DNA of 64,000 nt, taken from Oscheius onirici (Eukaryota; Nematoda; Chromadorea; Rhabditida; Rhabditidae). Below are positions 43,479 through 54,841 of the stretch, piece by piece. A program made the position numbers and the translations under genes. Numbering within the stretch: position 1 is the first letter of the stretch; the number at the start of each line of letters is the position of its first letter. Where the stretch lies: contig OW051470.1 of NCBI GenBank assembly GCA_932521025.1, positions 3,582,501-3,646,500 on the forward strand, in the 5' to 3' direction. The notes beneath the pieces are model-generated. The model had not been told where the DNA came from. It saw only the letters and a list, made by a program, of their open reading frames with translations, and did no database searches.

Positions 43479-45377
43479 TCAAGCGGTGGAACGAAGCACG
43501 CGGCGCCGATACTCCAAATTGATAAGCTTCTCCATCATCCTACGACAATTTTTTAAGGCAATAGGATCACCGAAGAGGCTGAAATTGCTGAATGATAAGA
43601 CTGTAAGGTGTCCTACTTGAGAAGACGCATTCCGTCTGGAGAAGAGACAGGGTCCTTTCGTTCCATTTGAACACGACAACGAGAAAAGTGCTGGATTTCA
43701 GTGAGCATCCTAGCCTTTGGACCAATGACGGCACCGACAATACGTTCGGGGATCTGAAAGCTGCCTTAAGACAGTTGACAGTTTTGAAAAAGGACCTTTA
43801 GCTGCACGTAATCAGGAAAGACGAATTCTTCGATGACAGTATTGGCGTAATCGGTACCATCAGACAGTACGCTCGGTTCGTTCATCAGTACATCCAGAAT
43901 AGCACTGTTAACCGGAATTGTGTCGGAAGGTGTATCGGAAGCTGCTTCACCATCTTCTTGAAGAAACATGACGTAGCTACCAGCTCCAGTAGAATTGGGA
44001 GGCGAGTTGTTGGGAACGGAACCGCCAAGAAGCCCGAAATTCTGCATTCCGACGCTTACAGCAAGCTCGAGAGCATTGACTTTCGCTAGAGTCTAGGGGA
44101 TAACGTGTCATTCGAAAGGATGAAGAAACGATACCTTGACGGCATTGATTGCTTCGTTAATAACATTTTCCGTGAAGTGAACAGCGCGGAGAATTGAAAC
44201 GAGGGACAAAACGTAGTTATTCAGCTTGGTAGGATCCATCGTCGTCTCGTTATTGTTGAAAAGGTTAGCCGATCCGTTTGGCGATAGAGGGAAGGTGAAA
44301 GACGGATCGATGTTCTGCTTCGAAGGAGTTTGCGAAAGGGAATTCCGCTTTGTCCCGTTTCTCTGAAGCTATTATGATGCCAGCATAGGTAAACCTCAGC
44401 TCACCAGAAAGTGATGATCCAGTTTTGCGATCTCACAAATGTGGTAGGGATCATGAGAAATAGTCTCCAACAGAATCTCGACACCTTGCTTGGTGCTCTA
44501 AAAATTAATTTTTTAGAAATCAGCTGTCAAAAATGGATACGAAGGAAATGGACAGGAAAGAAACTTACAACAATCGAGTCGTGGGCAATGACCAGAAGAC
44601 GCTCGTTGATGACAGTACCATCATCGTATGATAGAAGATTGGGGAAGAGTTGAACATAGCATCCAGTATTTTCACGAATGACTTCAACGGTGTTATCATC
44701 GTTCATAGTCTCTACGGTGCTATTTGGAACAATGATACGAATCTGAAAGCTGGTATGAGCAGTTTTGAGGAACATACTTCATAAGATGTTGGGTCCTCAA
44801 CCGAAAACACGTCTTTCCGATTGGCCTTAGGGCAACGTTCCTTCACATGAGAGGTGATGCGTTCGGTGACATTGAGCACGGAGCATAGGCGTCCTTTCAG
44901 AATGACGACCCGATCATTGGAACCGGCGTATGCGAATTCACGAGGACAAATGTTGACGTAACATTCGTGCTGCAGAGTACGCATGAAGAAGCCGCCTTTT
45001 CCGATCAAAGGCCCTACGGCGCCAGATGGAATGAGAATCTTGACAGCGACACGAGCTGAAAATAATGATGAACAATCTTTAGGAAAGTTTACCTTCAGGG
45101 TTGACCATCTTTTTGAAGAAGTCTCCGTCCCCACTGACATTGCTGAGATTTTGCTGAAGTTCCACACACGAATTAGGAGACATGTGGGGAGGGAACTCGG
45201 TCGAATTAGAAAACTGAAATCCAATTGCTCATGAAGGTAAACTTTACATACCAGAGAGCCAAAATGTACGGGTGACATGTAGTTGATGAACGAATTGGGA
45301 GGCGTAAATGTATAAGCCTCATCGACAGAATCGTCGGTGACTAGGGCGTGTATTCGCTCCACAATGTCGGAATCCAT
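43479..45377 (-). CDS. NOVA-like triple-KH RNA-binding protein with degenerate KH2
   Basis: NOVA proteins bind YCAY clusters and regulate splicing. On the minus strand, after MDSDIVERIHALVTDDSVDE, KH1 reads VAVKILIPSGAVGPLIGKGG (intact GxxG) with RVVILKGRLCSVLNVTE. KH2 starts IRIIVPNSTVETMNDDNT. The NOVA signature IVPNST is present but the IIGKGG loop is replaced. It continues IRENTGCYVQLFPN, INERLLVIAHDSIVS and GVEILLETI. A long linker (FTFPLSPNGSANLF, NYVLSLVSILRAVHF) leads to KH3, with IPERIVGAVIGPKARMLTEI and GDPIALKNCRRMMEKL, ending VLRSTA. KH3 has a GPKA loop in place of GKGG. The KH order and the LIPS / IVPNST / IPE starters point to NOVA rather than PCBP or HNRNPK. Intron phases are consistent. 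Confidence 0.8.
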
Positions 45378-45823
45378 ACCTGAAAGTCATCAGTGATGCA
45401 CATACTGGTCGAAAAGACAGCGAGACATATAAAAAGGTCATAAAAATCTGGGTTTGCTCATGTTTTTATGCTCGGAAAATCGTTAAACGTTACAGAGTTG
45501 TGTAGTACGTAGATGCTAAGCTATTTACTAGTTATTTGTGAAAAACTTCACTCGCGCTCGTCACAAAGCAAGAAGTGAACAAAGAAAATGTAGAAAAGCA
45601 GAAAGAAGTAAATGCAACTATTTAGAGTTGGTGCATGCTAATATTACGGTAGTTCTGGATACGGTTTCAATTGGCGGGCTTTCTTTCAAAAACTGACAAA
45701 ATGACAAAAAAATGTATAGGTACATACAAAAAATCAGTTTATTGCCGATTAAATGTCATAAAATATCACAAGAAGTGGTCACTCGGATAATGTACAAACA
45801 CTCGTCTCAAATTCGCTATATTC

Positions 45824-47537
45824 TCACTTTCCGAAACCCGAAGCGGCCCTCCGTCTTGATGGCCTCTCAATGCTGCCCGGTCCTTCAAAGCTCTCTCTGG
45901 AAAATAAAGATGAAAAAGTCGGGTTCTCTGAACCAACCCTGAGGTAGACATGGCCATACTTTTGCTGCCAGGATAGGTTATGGAGACTGATGAACTGACG
46001 AGCCCTTTAGACGAAAACGACTTGACCGGACTAGTTGGCGACAGAACAGGCGATCCTTGAGACGCCCTTCTTCTCTGTTGGGCTGTCGCCATAGCATCTC
46101 TGAGTCGGTAGTTTCGAAGCTAAAAGCAGTAAAGAACTCAAGGATCCAAAGGTACCTGTGCCGACAATTGAGCCACCGACTGGTTTCGGTCATTCAATTC
46201 ACTGGACAACTGTCGTATTCGATCAGCCTGGAGATCATTCTGTTCTTTCAGACGATCAATTGTCAACTTGACTTTTGCTTCTACGTTAGTCGCTTGGTCG
46301 TCCTTCAGTCTCAACTGCTGCAATGTCTTCGTTTATAATTGTACAAACAAAGTTCTGACATCTTGCAGCTGTTTGATAGCCTCCTCATAAAGTGTGACCT
46401 TAGTTTTGAGGTCCTTGAATTCCTCAGTGTCTTGCAAAACAACCGCTGGTTTCTTGGCATCTGAAAACTCATTATCACTGCACGTACTCATAAAATCGAA
46501 CCTTTACACAGTCCCTGAAACCGTTCAACCTCCTTGTGCAAAAACTTTAACATGAATTCGTGACTGTCCTGAAGATGTCGAATCTGTTCCTTCTCGTGGG
46601 CTATCCACCGTTGGTCACTTTCTCTCTGCTCCTCGACCAGACGTCTTCTCAACTCTTCTTCGAACTGAAACTCCGCTTATATAGAATAAATAAAAGAATA
46701 GGAAAAGCATGACAAGCATGCTTGGATCATAGTGTAAAAAATGAGCTGAAGACAGGTGGCAGGGAGCAAAGAGGCAGATTTGTGAGGCTGCTCTTGCTTC
46801 GGAAACATCAGAGGACAAGGGGAGTGAGTTGTCACAACAAGAATTCTTCGGATAATTCTTGGAATGGACCGATACTTTTTGTATTTGTTAGATGGACTGC
46901 CTAGTGACAAGTGATCTTGACTAAGCAATGCCTCATACTTTGTACTTATTGTTATTCGAATGTTGCATTCGAGTTTGTGATCTAGAGAGCCCTTTGAAAA
47001 TTGTTTTCCGATCAAACCCTTTTTCTCTTACGCGAACAACTGTTTCCTACAGCACCCGCATCTTGTGTCATTCCTCTCCCGACTGACCAGCTCGTGTTCT
47101 TTCAAAATCTCGTGGTTGTTATCACCTTTCTGGCTATTTTCGAGTCGGCGAGGATATCCACTTCTTCCAGATCATCAGACTGACACTCCTCGCGAATCTT
47201 CTGCAACTGTTCACCCATCTCTGGAGTCAAACTCTCTTCAGAAGTACATTCGGACAGATCAAGATCGTAGTCGGGAGTCTTTCGAAGAGAATTTCCTAAA
47301 ACCTTACATAGAGAAAGAGGAATGTGACAAACCAAATAGAAAAGTTTCCTTTTTGACGGACTCTTCTTCAATTGCCTCTTCCTCGCTCATTTGCTTCGAA
47401 ATTGGTTTGAGTTCTCTGCCCGAAATGGATGGCTGTTCCCCATGAACATTGAGAGGGAGATGCCCTGGATTTCGTTATTGGAAAGAACGAGAAAGAAGTT
47501 TACTCGGTTGATGCTTGATGACTACTCCGGCTGACAT
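45824..47537 (-). CDS. Coiled-coil protein, family not recognised
   Basis: The start is taken at MSAGVVIKHQPRHLPLNVHG (47537). An acidic linker follows (SEEEAIEEESVKK; PDYDLDLSECTSEESLTPEM). Exons downstream encode extended heptad coils: FEEELRRRLVEEQRESDQRW, HEFMLKFLHKEVERFQGL, TEEFKDLKTKVTLYEEAIKQ and LKEQNDLQADRIRQLSSELN, with ALSAQLRNYRLRDAMATAQQ after them. The tail is Ser/Pro-rich (SPVLSPTSPVKSFSSKGL). Splicing at 45916-45960 gives a C-terminus ending RRAASGFGK; reading through that intron would give a different tail. A scaffold or cytoskeletal role is plausible from coiled coils only. Confidence 0.6.
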
Positions 47538-47559
47538 CTCGACCAAATGGCGACGATAC

Positions 47560-50500
47560 AGCTGAAAATGACAGGTTTTTGGTCAATTGGCGAAGAAATG
47601 AGAGGATTGGGGGAGAGACAACAGACTGAACTCATAACTGAAAGGGCAACTCAGCCCCGAGTCTGGCGACATCTGTCCTAGGATAGAAAAAAGGAAGCAG
47701 TTGCAGTCGGAAGAGAGATCTAATCGAAACAAGAGACTGTGGGTGTTCTTAATATATTAAAAACAGTTTTTTTTTTCAAAGGTCTCGAGAAGGAGAGTGA
47801 CATGTTTGAAAAGGAAGTCAAACAGAACCCGTCGTCATCATAACCCAATAGAAATTTATGGGAGAAAAAGGAACCCTGTCAGTCGGCGAACCAATAGCCT
47901 TTTATTTATGGCCTACCTGGAGGCTTTGAATTCCCCAAAATGTGCGGAAAGAACTCTGCAAAAGAGAAGAATCGATTGAGGCTTATGTTCAAATGCGGAG
48001 AGAGCGATGAGGGGAGAGAGAACAGCTGACCAGAGTTGCGTCACTTGGATACGAATTTACAAAGTGAAACGGGTAGACGGCACAAAACAGGCTTGTTTGT
48101 TCTGTCTCTCGTAACCATAGCTTCCGAAAACTCTTCGGCAAAACAGTCTTGTGATTGAACTCTTCTAAACGACTGGGGTGTAATTTGAGAGTCGGCAAAT
48201 AGAACTTTAACAGCCGACAAACCAGTTTTCGGGAGTAAAAGGAACAGAGAGAGGGCGTCTTTTTATCTATAATTGATGAGAGGGCGCCTTGGGGGATCAT
48301 CGGAGGGACGAGAGTCACGAATGAGAGGACGATTAGAAGGGAAAGATATGGGAGAAGGAAGGAGGCAACTGACTGCTGCTGCGTAATCAAGTGTCCGGTT
48401 GCAGGTGAGAACGAAAGACTGCTTTTGAACAGGGGATTAGAACTGTTTGCTTGACTCTTGTAGCGACAAACTGTCAAGTGAAATCGTGTGAGACGAGCAT
48501 AAATTATAGTTGAAACAAATATTCCTTCCAAAAATCTTCGTTCTCTGGTCTGTCGAGTTGCAGCTTCATGGTCAAGTGGTTCTTACAAGTAGCGAAACTT
48601 TTCGGAACCGGGTAGGGACTGTTCATTATGAGACTGTCCCTATACCGATTTGTACGTTAACGCCAGACTATCTCCGGTCATCAGGATCAGATTTATTGGG
48701 TATAAATTTGTCTCAGATGAAATTTTTTTGACAATAAAAAAAAACAATACTCCCTATTCCAAAATCCAATATTTTCAATACGTAACATACCTCTCTACAC
48801 TTCTTTTTCATCGTCTTGGAAGTGTCAGGTTTTCTGGTTGCCACGAAACGTTCTCTAGCATATAGCATTACATATATATATAGCATATAGCATTGAGCTT
48901 CGAAGTTGATAGGGTGGGTTATATACAGAACCGATGGTGGCATTACGGTAGACACGAAGACAACCATTTGGAGCCTTATACTTCAGCTGATCAGATCTTA
49001 TGATGGATGTCCTTTAGAAATCCACTATTTTGCAGCTGAACAGACATCAGGATAGATACAAAATGGTCAGATTGAATGAGATACGAAAATCTTGTCCAAT
49101 CACACTCTTCGAGCCCATAAATATTGATAAAATTAGCGTCAGAGTAGTCGCTTAACCCATATTATCTCTCTCCTTTCCCGAAGAATCTGGGTTAGGCGGC
49201 GGCCTTGTCACTGATACTCTCCCGAAGCAGACCAACTTGACAGTCAACCTACTGTTTTTCTTCGCTCGAAATTCACTTTCTCCATTCCGACAAAAAGCTG
49301 TTTTGCACCACCTTCTCCCACAATCGGCTCGTTAGGCTGCTATTTCTGTATCCGTTTTGGAAAATACTCGTCTGATCAGTAAGAGTACAAAAGAGGAAGT
49401 GTCTGACACCACTCTCATTTCCTCCCAAGAAAAATGTCTTTTCTTGTATCTCATTCGTGAAATATTCAGTCGGGAGTCTCCTCCAATAAGATCCGTAGTT
49501 CCCCCAGAAGATTCTAGTCTGAGTTTCCTCCAGTTGCAACTTGTTATTAGCTCACATTGGAAATGTCAACATTTGATTTGATTGAAAGAAAACTTGAGAA
49601 GGGCAGCAGAGTTCAGTTTCGGTTGAATTCAAGCACCTTCTCTTTTCATCCTAAGCGATTTGAATCTTACAAGTTTATTGATTCTCTTTACAAACTGAAC
49701 CGTGTTCGGACGAAAAAACGGAAGTCTGGAATCCCATTAGGAGAGAGAGTTTACGCAGTTTTCCTTCCAGTGACGAGAATTCATTTGAAGATCGTCTGAC
49801 TCTTTTTTGAAGTTTTCATCGGCCGTCTGAAATCTTCCAAAGAAGTGACGATTGGTGGAGCTCACTCGAATCTATAGAAATAGACGAATCTGCCAAATCT
49901 GTTTACCACAGCTCCTCCAAAACTCTGTCTAACTCCCGTCCAAAACAGTAATTAGTCTAATTTGAAATGTGGTAGTCGAGTCTGTACACCAGTTCTCTCT
50001 CCCGTTATAATGAGGCTTCTTCTCTCCCGAGGACCGGCTCCCTTTGACCGAGATCTTCAGCTGATTCCAATCCCTCTCCTCCGTATTTCCTCTTCATCTC
50101 CCATTTCGCACATTTTCTACGTCATCCACTCACTCATGACTACCATCTCAAAGATTGTTTGGCGCAAATTTTGTAGTTTCTTTGCTTCCTCTGAGTCGTG
50201 TGGATAATGAAGAACAGGAATAGAAGTCGAGAATATTCGGATACATTTTGGTCGTTACTTCTCGTTTGCTTGGAGATTTTCTAATTTCTTTTATTCCTAT
50301 ACCATGAAACATGGTGATCAGTCACAAAATCGCCGGTACTTTGACGATCGACGGTCGACATTGAAACTAATAGAAGTAATTACTGATTGTGCGATTATAA
50401 CGAGCTAGGTAACTAACTGGAGTTTTCTTTGTAACTGAATATTGTAACTAAATAAAAGTTATGTAAGTTATCAAGCTTATTAATTATATACAATTTGTTT

Positions 50501-50940
50501 CTGGACAATATCGTCGATATAACGTCAAAAAAAACAAATCAAAGTCTAGAACTTGAGAGATTTGTTTGTATGGTCCGTTTCATACATTTGAACAGTTCCT
50601 TTGATCCTACGGTCTCTGTGTCTTCCCAAGTAATACGCCATCATACCTCTACTTTCCAGCTACATTTGTCGTCATCGCCTCGTGCACCTGCAGCCTTCCC
50701 AATTCCCTCTTTTTACCTCACATTTCCTCTGTCTCTGTCCTTCTCTCAATCCTACTTTTAGCCATGTGTGAACTGGTCGTGTTCACTATCAGTCGCGTGC
50801 GTTCCCTCTGAGATGATCCCACATTCTTTAGAGTGGGAGAGCCTTTCAATGATTATCTCTTTCGTCCGTTTTTTGTTCTGAACAACTTCCTGATGCTTAG
50901 GCTATGCTCTCATAATATCTTCCTCCTTTTGAACGTCTTT
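47560..50940. other. Gene-poor interval
   Basis: No convincing gene. Long open frames exist, for example a 180-codon minus-strand frame at 47989-48531 starting MEGIFVSTIIYARL, and a plus-strand frame at 49557-49799 with RVQFRLNSSTFSFHPKRFES. They lack recognisable domains, splice partners or a second supporting exon. A short ATATAGCATATAGCATT repeat occurs near 48860-48895. Pyrimidine-rich DNA with a TTTTTCAG just before 50947 is the probable 5' boundary of the next gene. Confidence 0.4.
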
Positions 50941-50946
50941 TTCAGA

Positions 50947-52793
50947 ATGTGGTGGTTGCTCTGCAGCCTCGTGTCCGTCTCGACAGCCCTTCCTTTACAC
51001 GGCTTCCCTTCCCATTCACTCAATGTAGATAGTGCAGGTTGTTCTCATCCATCACCACTTGACTATAACGTTCAGAAACAGCTTCTAGTTTCCTACATCA
51101 ACCTCTTGTCATGGTTCCTGGAATAATTCCTCCACAAATGATGGTCGAGCCATTAGAGACCACTACCAAAGATCAGCCGGGACGACCGTCTCTTGTACCT
51201 CTTGCGTCGTCGTCTGTCGACAAGATGGTCGATCTGAATAGTGATGGTCAACTGAGTCTCTCGGAAGTACAGTATGCTGCCTTTGTTCATCACGGACTAT
51301 CAGCCAGTGTTGTCAAGAGTCTTTTTGATCAGGTCGATTCCGATAGAGACGGTCTATTGAGTTTCAAGGAGTTTAACGAAATCAAGCCCTTGGTACTGGA
51401 AAAGGCGGAAAACGCGGCTGTCCGATATCTACAGGTGAGAAAGAATCGTAGAGATCTGACTATATTTGGAATGCAGAGTGTTGACATGGACCACAACAAG
51501 ATGCTCTCACTCAAAGAAGCACAGACGTATTTGCTGAAAGAGTATGGAATTGGTCTGTAGCTATTTTGAGAAGGGCACGCAAAGTATTATAGGTCACCGA
51601 GATGTCGAAAGAATCTGGAAGCTGGTCAATGATGACACTACTTCCGATCTGACCCCTATGGAATTCTCAAAGCTGAGGAGACGAATTCGTGGAATGACTA
51701 TTCGACTGGCCAGACAGATCATGAAGGTACAATCTCTCGACTTGCTCAAAGGTCTGTTTCATAGACAGCCGATACGAATGGAGATGGTCACATATCTTTG
51801 GACGAGGCTCAAGCTATCGCCTTCGAACAGGAGGGGATCCAAGCTGGTAAGAAGAGCTTAAAACTAAAAATATATTTTAGGTGATGTGACGCAGATGATG
51901 GCTTCGGTCGACGACAACCAGGATGGAGAGCTGAATGCTCCCGAATTTGCCGATTTTGAAAGAATTGTCAGGGCAAGATCGGTTGATACTAGCAAGAAGG
52001 CTTTGAAGGTATTGAAATCTCAAGTGCAAGAGTTATTTCCAATCCGAGGTGGTCGATGCTGATGGATCTGGAACTGTGACGATGGACGAAGCCAAGCGGA
52101 TAGCCTTTGAGCATTACGGATTCAACGAGGAAGTTTTGGGTCCGTTCTTCGATCAAGCAGATGAAGATGAGAATGGACATCTGGATCCAATAGAATTTGC
52201 CGGCTTCCGAACGGTTATTCGCTCTAGAGCCGTCAAAAACGCCATAGCTGTCATGGCTGAAGTTGACATGGATGGAGATGGATTTGTGAACTTTGAGGAA
52301 GCAGCCGAGAAGACGAAAGCCGAGGACGATATGGAACCGCATGAGACAAAGGTCCTTTTCAACATTGCTGACCAGGTTTCACTCTTGTTTTCGTCAAAAA
52401 TCAAAGTTTCTAGAACAAGTCAGGGAAACTGGACAAGGTCGAATTCGCTGATTTCCTGCGTCTTGTTCGTCTGTCAGCCATTCGATTCGCTGCCGACCAT
52501 TTCAAGGAATTTGACAGAGACGGAGACGGAGCCGTGACTGAACCAGAACTGGCTCAACTCATCCAATCGAAATACAATGTTCCATCAGTCACCACCGCTG
52601 AGTTCTTTCGAGAAGTTGACGTGGACGACTCGAAAGACCTAATCCCCGCAGAGATTGTGGATTTCCGGTTAGTCAGCGGCAGTGTTCAGAAGGCGGTAGT
52701 TCCTTTAGACACGTCATTCGAAGATTCGTGAGTCGAAGTGGAGCAGCTCCGAGCTCGACAGAAGTAAGAAAAGCACCTCGATTCTACTTTTGA
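50947..52793 (+). CDS. Secreted multi-EF-hand calcium-binding protein
   Basis: MWWLLCSLVSVSTALPLHGF is a signal peptide. About twelve EF-hand loops follow across several short-intron exons: DLNSDGQLSLSE, DSDRDGLLSFKE, DMDHNKMLSLKE, a degenerate DDTTSDLTPMEF, DTNGDGHISLDE, DDNQDGELNAPE, DADGSGTVTMDE, DEDENGHLDPIE, DMDGDGFVNFEE, NKSGKLDKVE, DRDGDGAVTEPE and DVDDSKDLIPAE. Several have the full Dx[DN]xDG pattern and a Glu at position 12, so Ca2+ binding is likely. Others (the fourth, tenth and twelfth) have lost ligands. The loops come in pairs, suggesting repeated duplication. The last exon ends RKAPRFYF. No ER-retention signal is seen, so an extracellular role is more likely than a calumenin-like ER role. 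The 3' end could extend further by splicing. Confidence 0.85.
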
Positions 52794-53011
52794 AACTAAC
52801 GAGTTCTTTGTAACATATGTTGTTCATACGTTGTCATATTAACAAAGTTTTAACTAGAGGTGGAGGTTGACTAATGAGATCAGTCATATTACTTTAGTCA
52901 TCAGGGGATGGCGAAGACCTTTCCGTCGAGCAGACACACGTCACAGAGCACAGAGCACCGTCACCGCCACAAGTACACAAGTAGTAGTTAGAGCAACAAA
53001 ATGAGCTATAG

Positions 53012-53489
53012 GTTCTTCCAAACAGTGCTCCCAACTCGGTAGAGGAACAAACGACCAGAAGAAAGGTCGCCTTTCACAGAAAACCGACAACAACCACAAC
53101 CGCAGTCAGTACTACAACAACGACAACAACCCAGCGGCCGACCACAGTTACTACAACAGTAATAGGTTTGTTGCTTTTGTTCTAAGCGAAACAATGAGAG
53201 AATAGAACAAGAGTCGACGACCAGAAGAAGGGCTGTCTGGAAACATTGGAACAAAATGACGACGACAGAGTCGACACCGACTACAACTTATGATGAGGCT
53301 GTTTTAGGAGAGAGGAAACAGATAATTGAAAAACAGAAAAAGGAACTGAATATTCCAGAAGATGCTGAAGTCGAGTATCTGGATGGAGGTAGCTAATCAG
53401 AGTTATCATTACAAAAACGTATAGATGCCACGACAAAATCACCAGAAGAATATGAAGTCGTCGAGTACGAAGAAGGCGGACGGAGGTGA
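53012..53489 (+). CDS. Small Thr-rich protein, N-terminus unresolved
   Basis: Three exons (53012-53165, 53206-53388, 53425-53489) join in frame. The first has VEEQTTRRKVAFHRKPTTTT and more Thr runs (TTTTTTQRPTTVTTT). The second repeats the design as EQESTTRRRAVWKHWNKMTT and continues KQIIEKQKKELNIPEDAEVE. The third ends EEYEVVEYEEGGRR. The doubled TTRR(K/R) unit argues for this reading frame over an alternative Asn-rich one in the same exon. The first coding exon should lie around 52890-52985, or the exons may belong to the 3' end of the EF-hand gene. Thr-rich stretches suggest an extracellular, O-glycosylated protein. No family is recognised. Confidence 0.5.
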
Positions 53490-53880
53490 ATCCAGTCGAT
53501 TAATAATAAACTAATAAATCTCGTTCCCTGTCGAAGAGTCAATAATTTCAATGGTTTGAGGATTTTGCCGTGAATGTTTGCTTCTCGGTTTAATCGCCAA
53601 TCAAAACGCATGAGTAATCGGCGCAATAGCCTGATAAGTAGGCAAGGAGTAGACCTCCCTGATCTCAAACCAGCTCACAGTACTGTACGGTAATAAGTGA
53701 AAGTCCAGAACAGTTTGAAACAACTTCAAGCCAGGAATGCGGACAATTCAAAGTGCTTGAAAGTTCCCGAAGTTCTCCAAACATTTCTCGGAAGAAGTTT
53801 TCAAACTGCGTGACTCACAATCTCTTCCGATCATACTCATCGGAGCAAAGTTTGTCTACTTCTCGACTACTTCGTGCCAT
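53490..53880. other. Intergenic, upstream of the TTL gene
   Basis: It contains an AATAAACTAATAAA poly(A)-type motif near 53502 for the preceding gene. No other feature is recognised. Confidence 0.4.
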
Positions 53881-53887
53881 CGAAGCG

Positions 53888-53896
53888 CTATATAAA
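53888..53896 (+). promoter_or_regulatory. TATA box of the transthyretin-like gene
   Basis: CTATATAAA lies about 35 bases before the start codon, a typical core-promoter position. Confidence 0.55.
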
Positions 53897-53926
53897 CAGT
53901 CCGATCAACAGTTTCGATGACTCCAA

Positions 53927-54435
53927 ATGCTTCGTCTTTTCCTTCTTCTTCTAGCCCTTCCTCTCTCAGAGTCTTTACTCGGTGTCATCGGTGGAGAGCA
54001 ATCTGTGGCAGTGACTGGTAATCTTCTCTGTAATGGAAGACCCGCCGGAGGTGTCAAACTGAAGCTGTACGATGTCAATACTTGTAAGTTCAAGTATTTT
54101 CTAACAGAAAATAACTTGTTCAGTCACATTCGACAACTTTCTCGATGAGCAGTATTCCAACGGCACTGGGGGATTCTTTCTGAGGGGAAGAGAAAAGTCC
54201 ATCTCGACCATTGATCCCAAACTGAATATCTATCACAAATGCAACTACAACGGAGTCTGTTTGTATTCTTTCTCTCATAAAACGAGACGTTCAGGCGTGC
54301 TACAAAAAGTTGGCCATTCATATTCCTCAAAGCTATGTCGGATCGGACTACTACAACGCTTATCCCTTCAATGTGGGCACGATTGAATTGGCAGGAAGAT
54401 ATTCTGGACAGTCTACGGATTGCATCAATAAATGA
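53927..54435 (+). CDS. Transthyretin-like (TTL) secreted protein
   Basis: TTL proteins are a nematode-specific expanded family of small secreted beta-sandwich proteins; TTR-52 bridges phosphatidylserine to an engulfment receptor, but most members are uncharacterised. The signal peptide is MLRLFLLLLALPLSES. The family block QSVAVTGNLLCNGRPAGGVK follows, then LKLYDVNT, and after a 41-base intron FTFDNFLDEQYSNGTGGFFL and IDPKLNIYHKCNYNG. A second intron follows, then ACYKKLAIHIPQSYV and GTIELAGRYSGQSTDCINK. The conserved TG.L.C.G.P..GV..KL.D opening, GxF, KLxIYHxC and I.IP are all present. The Cys pattern matches a disulphide-stabilised family member. A TATA box lies directly upstream. Confidence 0.93.
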
Positions 54436-54841
54436 ATGTCAACAATTAATTTCTGTGTAATAAATGTGCACCACTTTACGAATGCAGACTCTCTCCGAAC
54501 AAAATATCTAGGTAGTTGCTACGGAGTAGAGCTTGACAGATATCATATGATCAGAAGTCGGTGATGCGCTTGCGTTTCTCGCGTCAAGGATATATTTTCG
54601 TCGAGAGCTTTTCAAATTGTTTTCGTTTGTCAGAAGCAGCTCGATTGTTCAGATGACAATAACAAAGATTTTTGGTTTTTGTCCATTGTTGAATACTCTT
54701 AGAAGCACTCTATCAAAAGTGCTATCAGCCAAGTTTGTAACTTTCCGTCCTCGTTGGTTTTTATTTCAAACTGCCGTTTTCGGATATTTTTATCGTTCTT
54801 GCTCTTTATATTTTTTTTGATAACTTATGAACTCGTTAAGG
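54436..54841. other. Intergenic
   Basis: An AATAAATG/AATAAATGTG motif near 54428-54465 may serve as poly(A) signal for the TTL gene. Otherwise nothing is recognised. Confidence 0.35.

Noticed and set aside
47989-48531. 180-codon minus-strand open frame
   Set aside because: No domain, no signal or splice partner, and composition reads like the antisense of pyrimidine-rich DNA; kept only as a note in the gene-poor interval.
49273-49799. Overlapping frames on both strands near 49.3-49.8 kb
   Set aside because: No frame joins through credible splice sites to a second exon and none resembles a known family.
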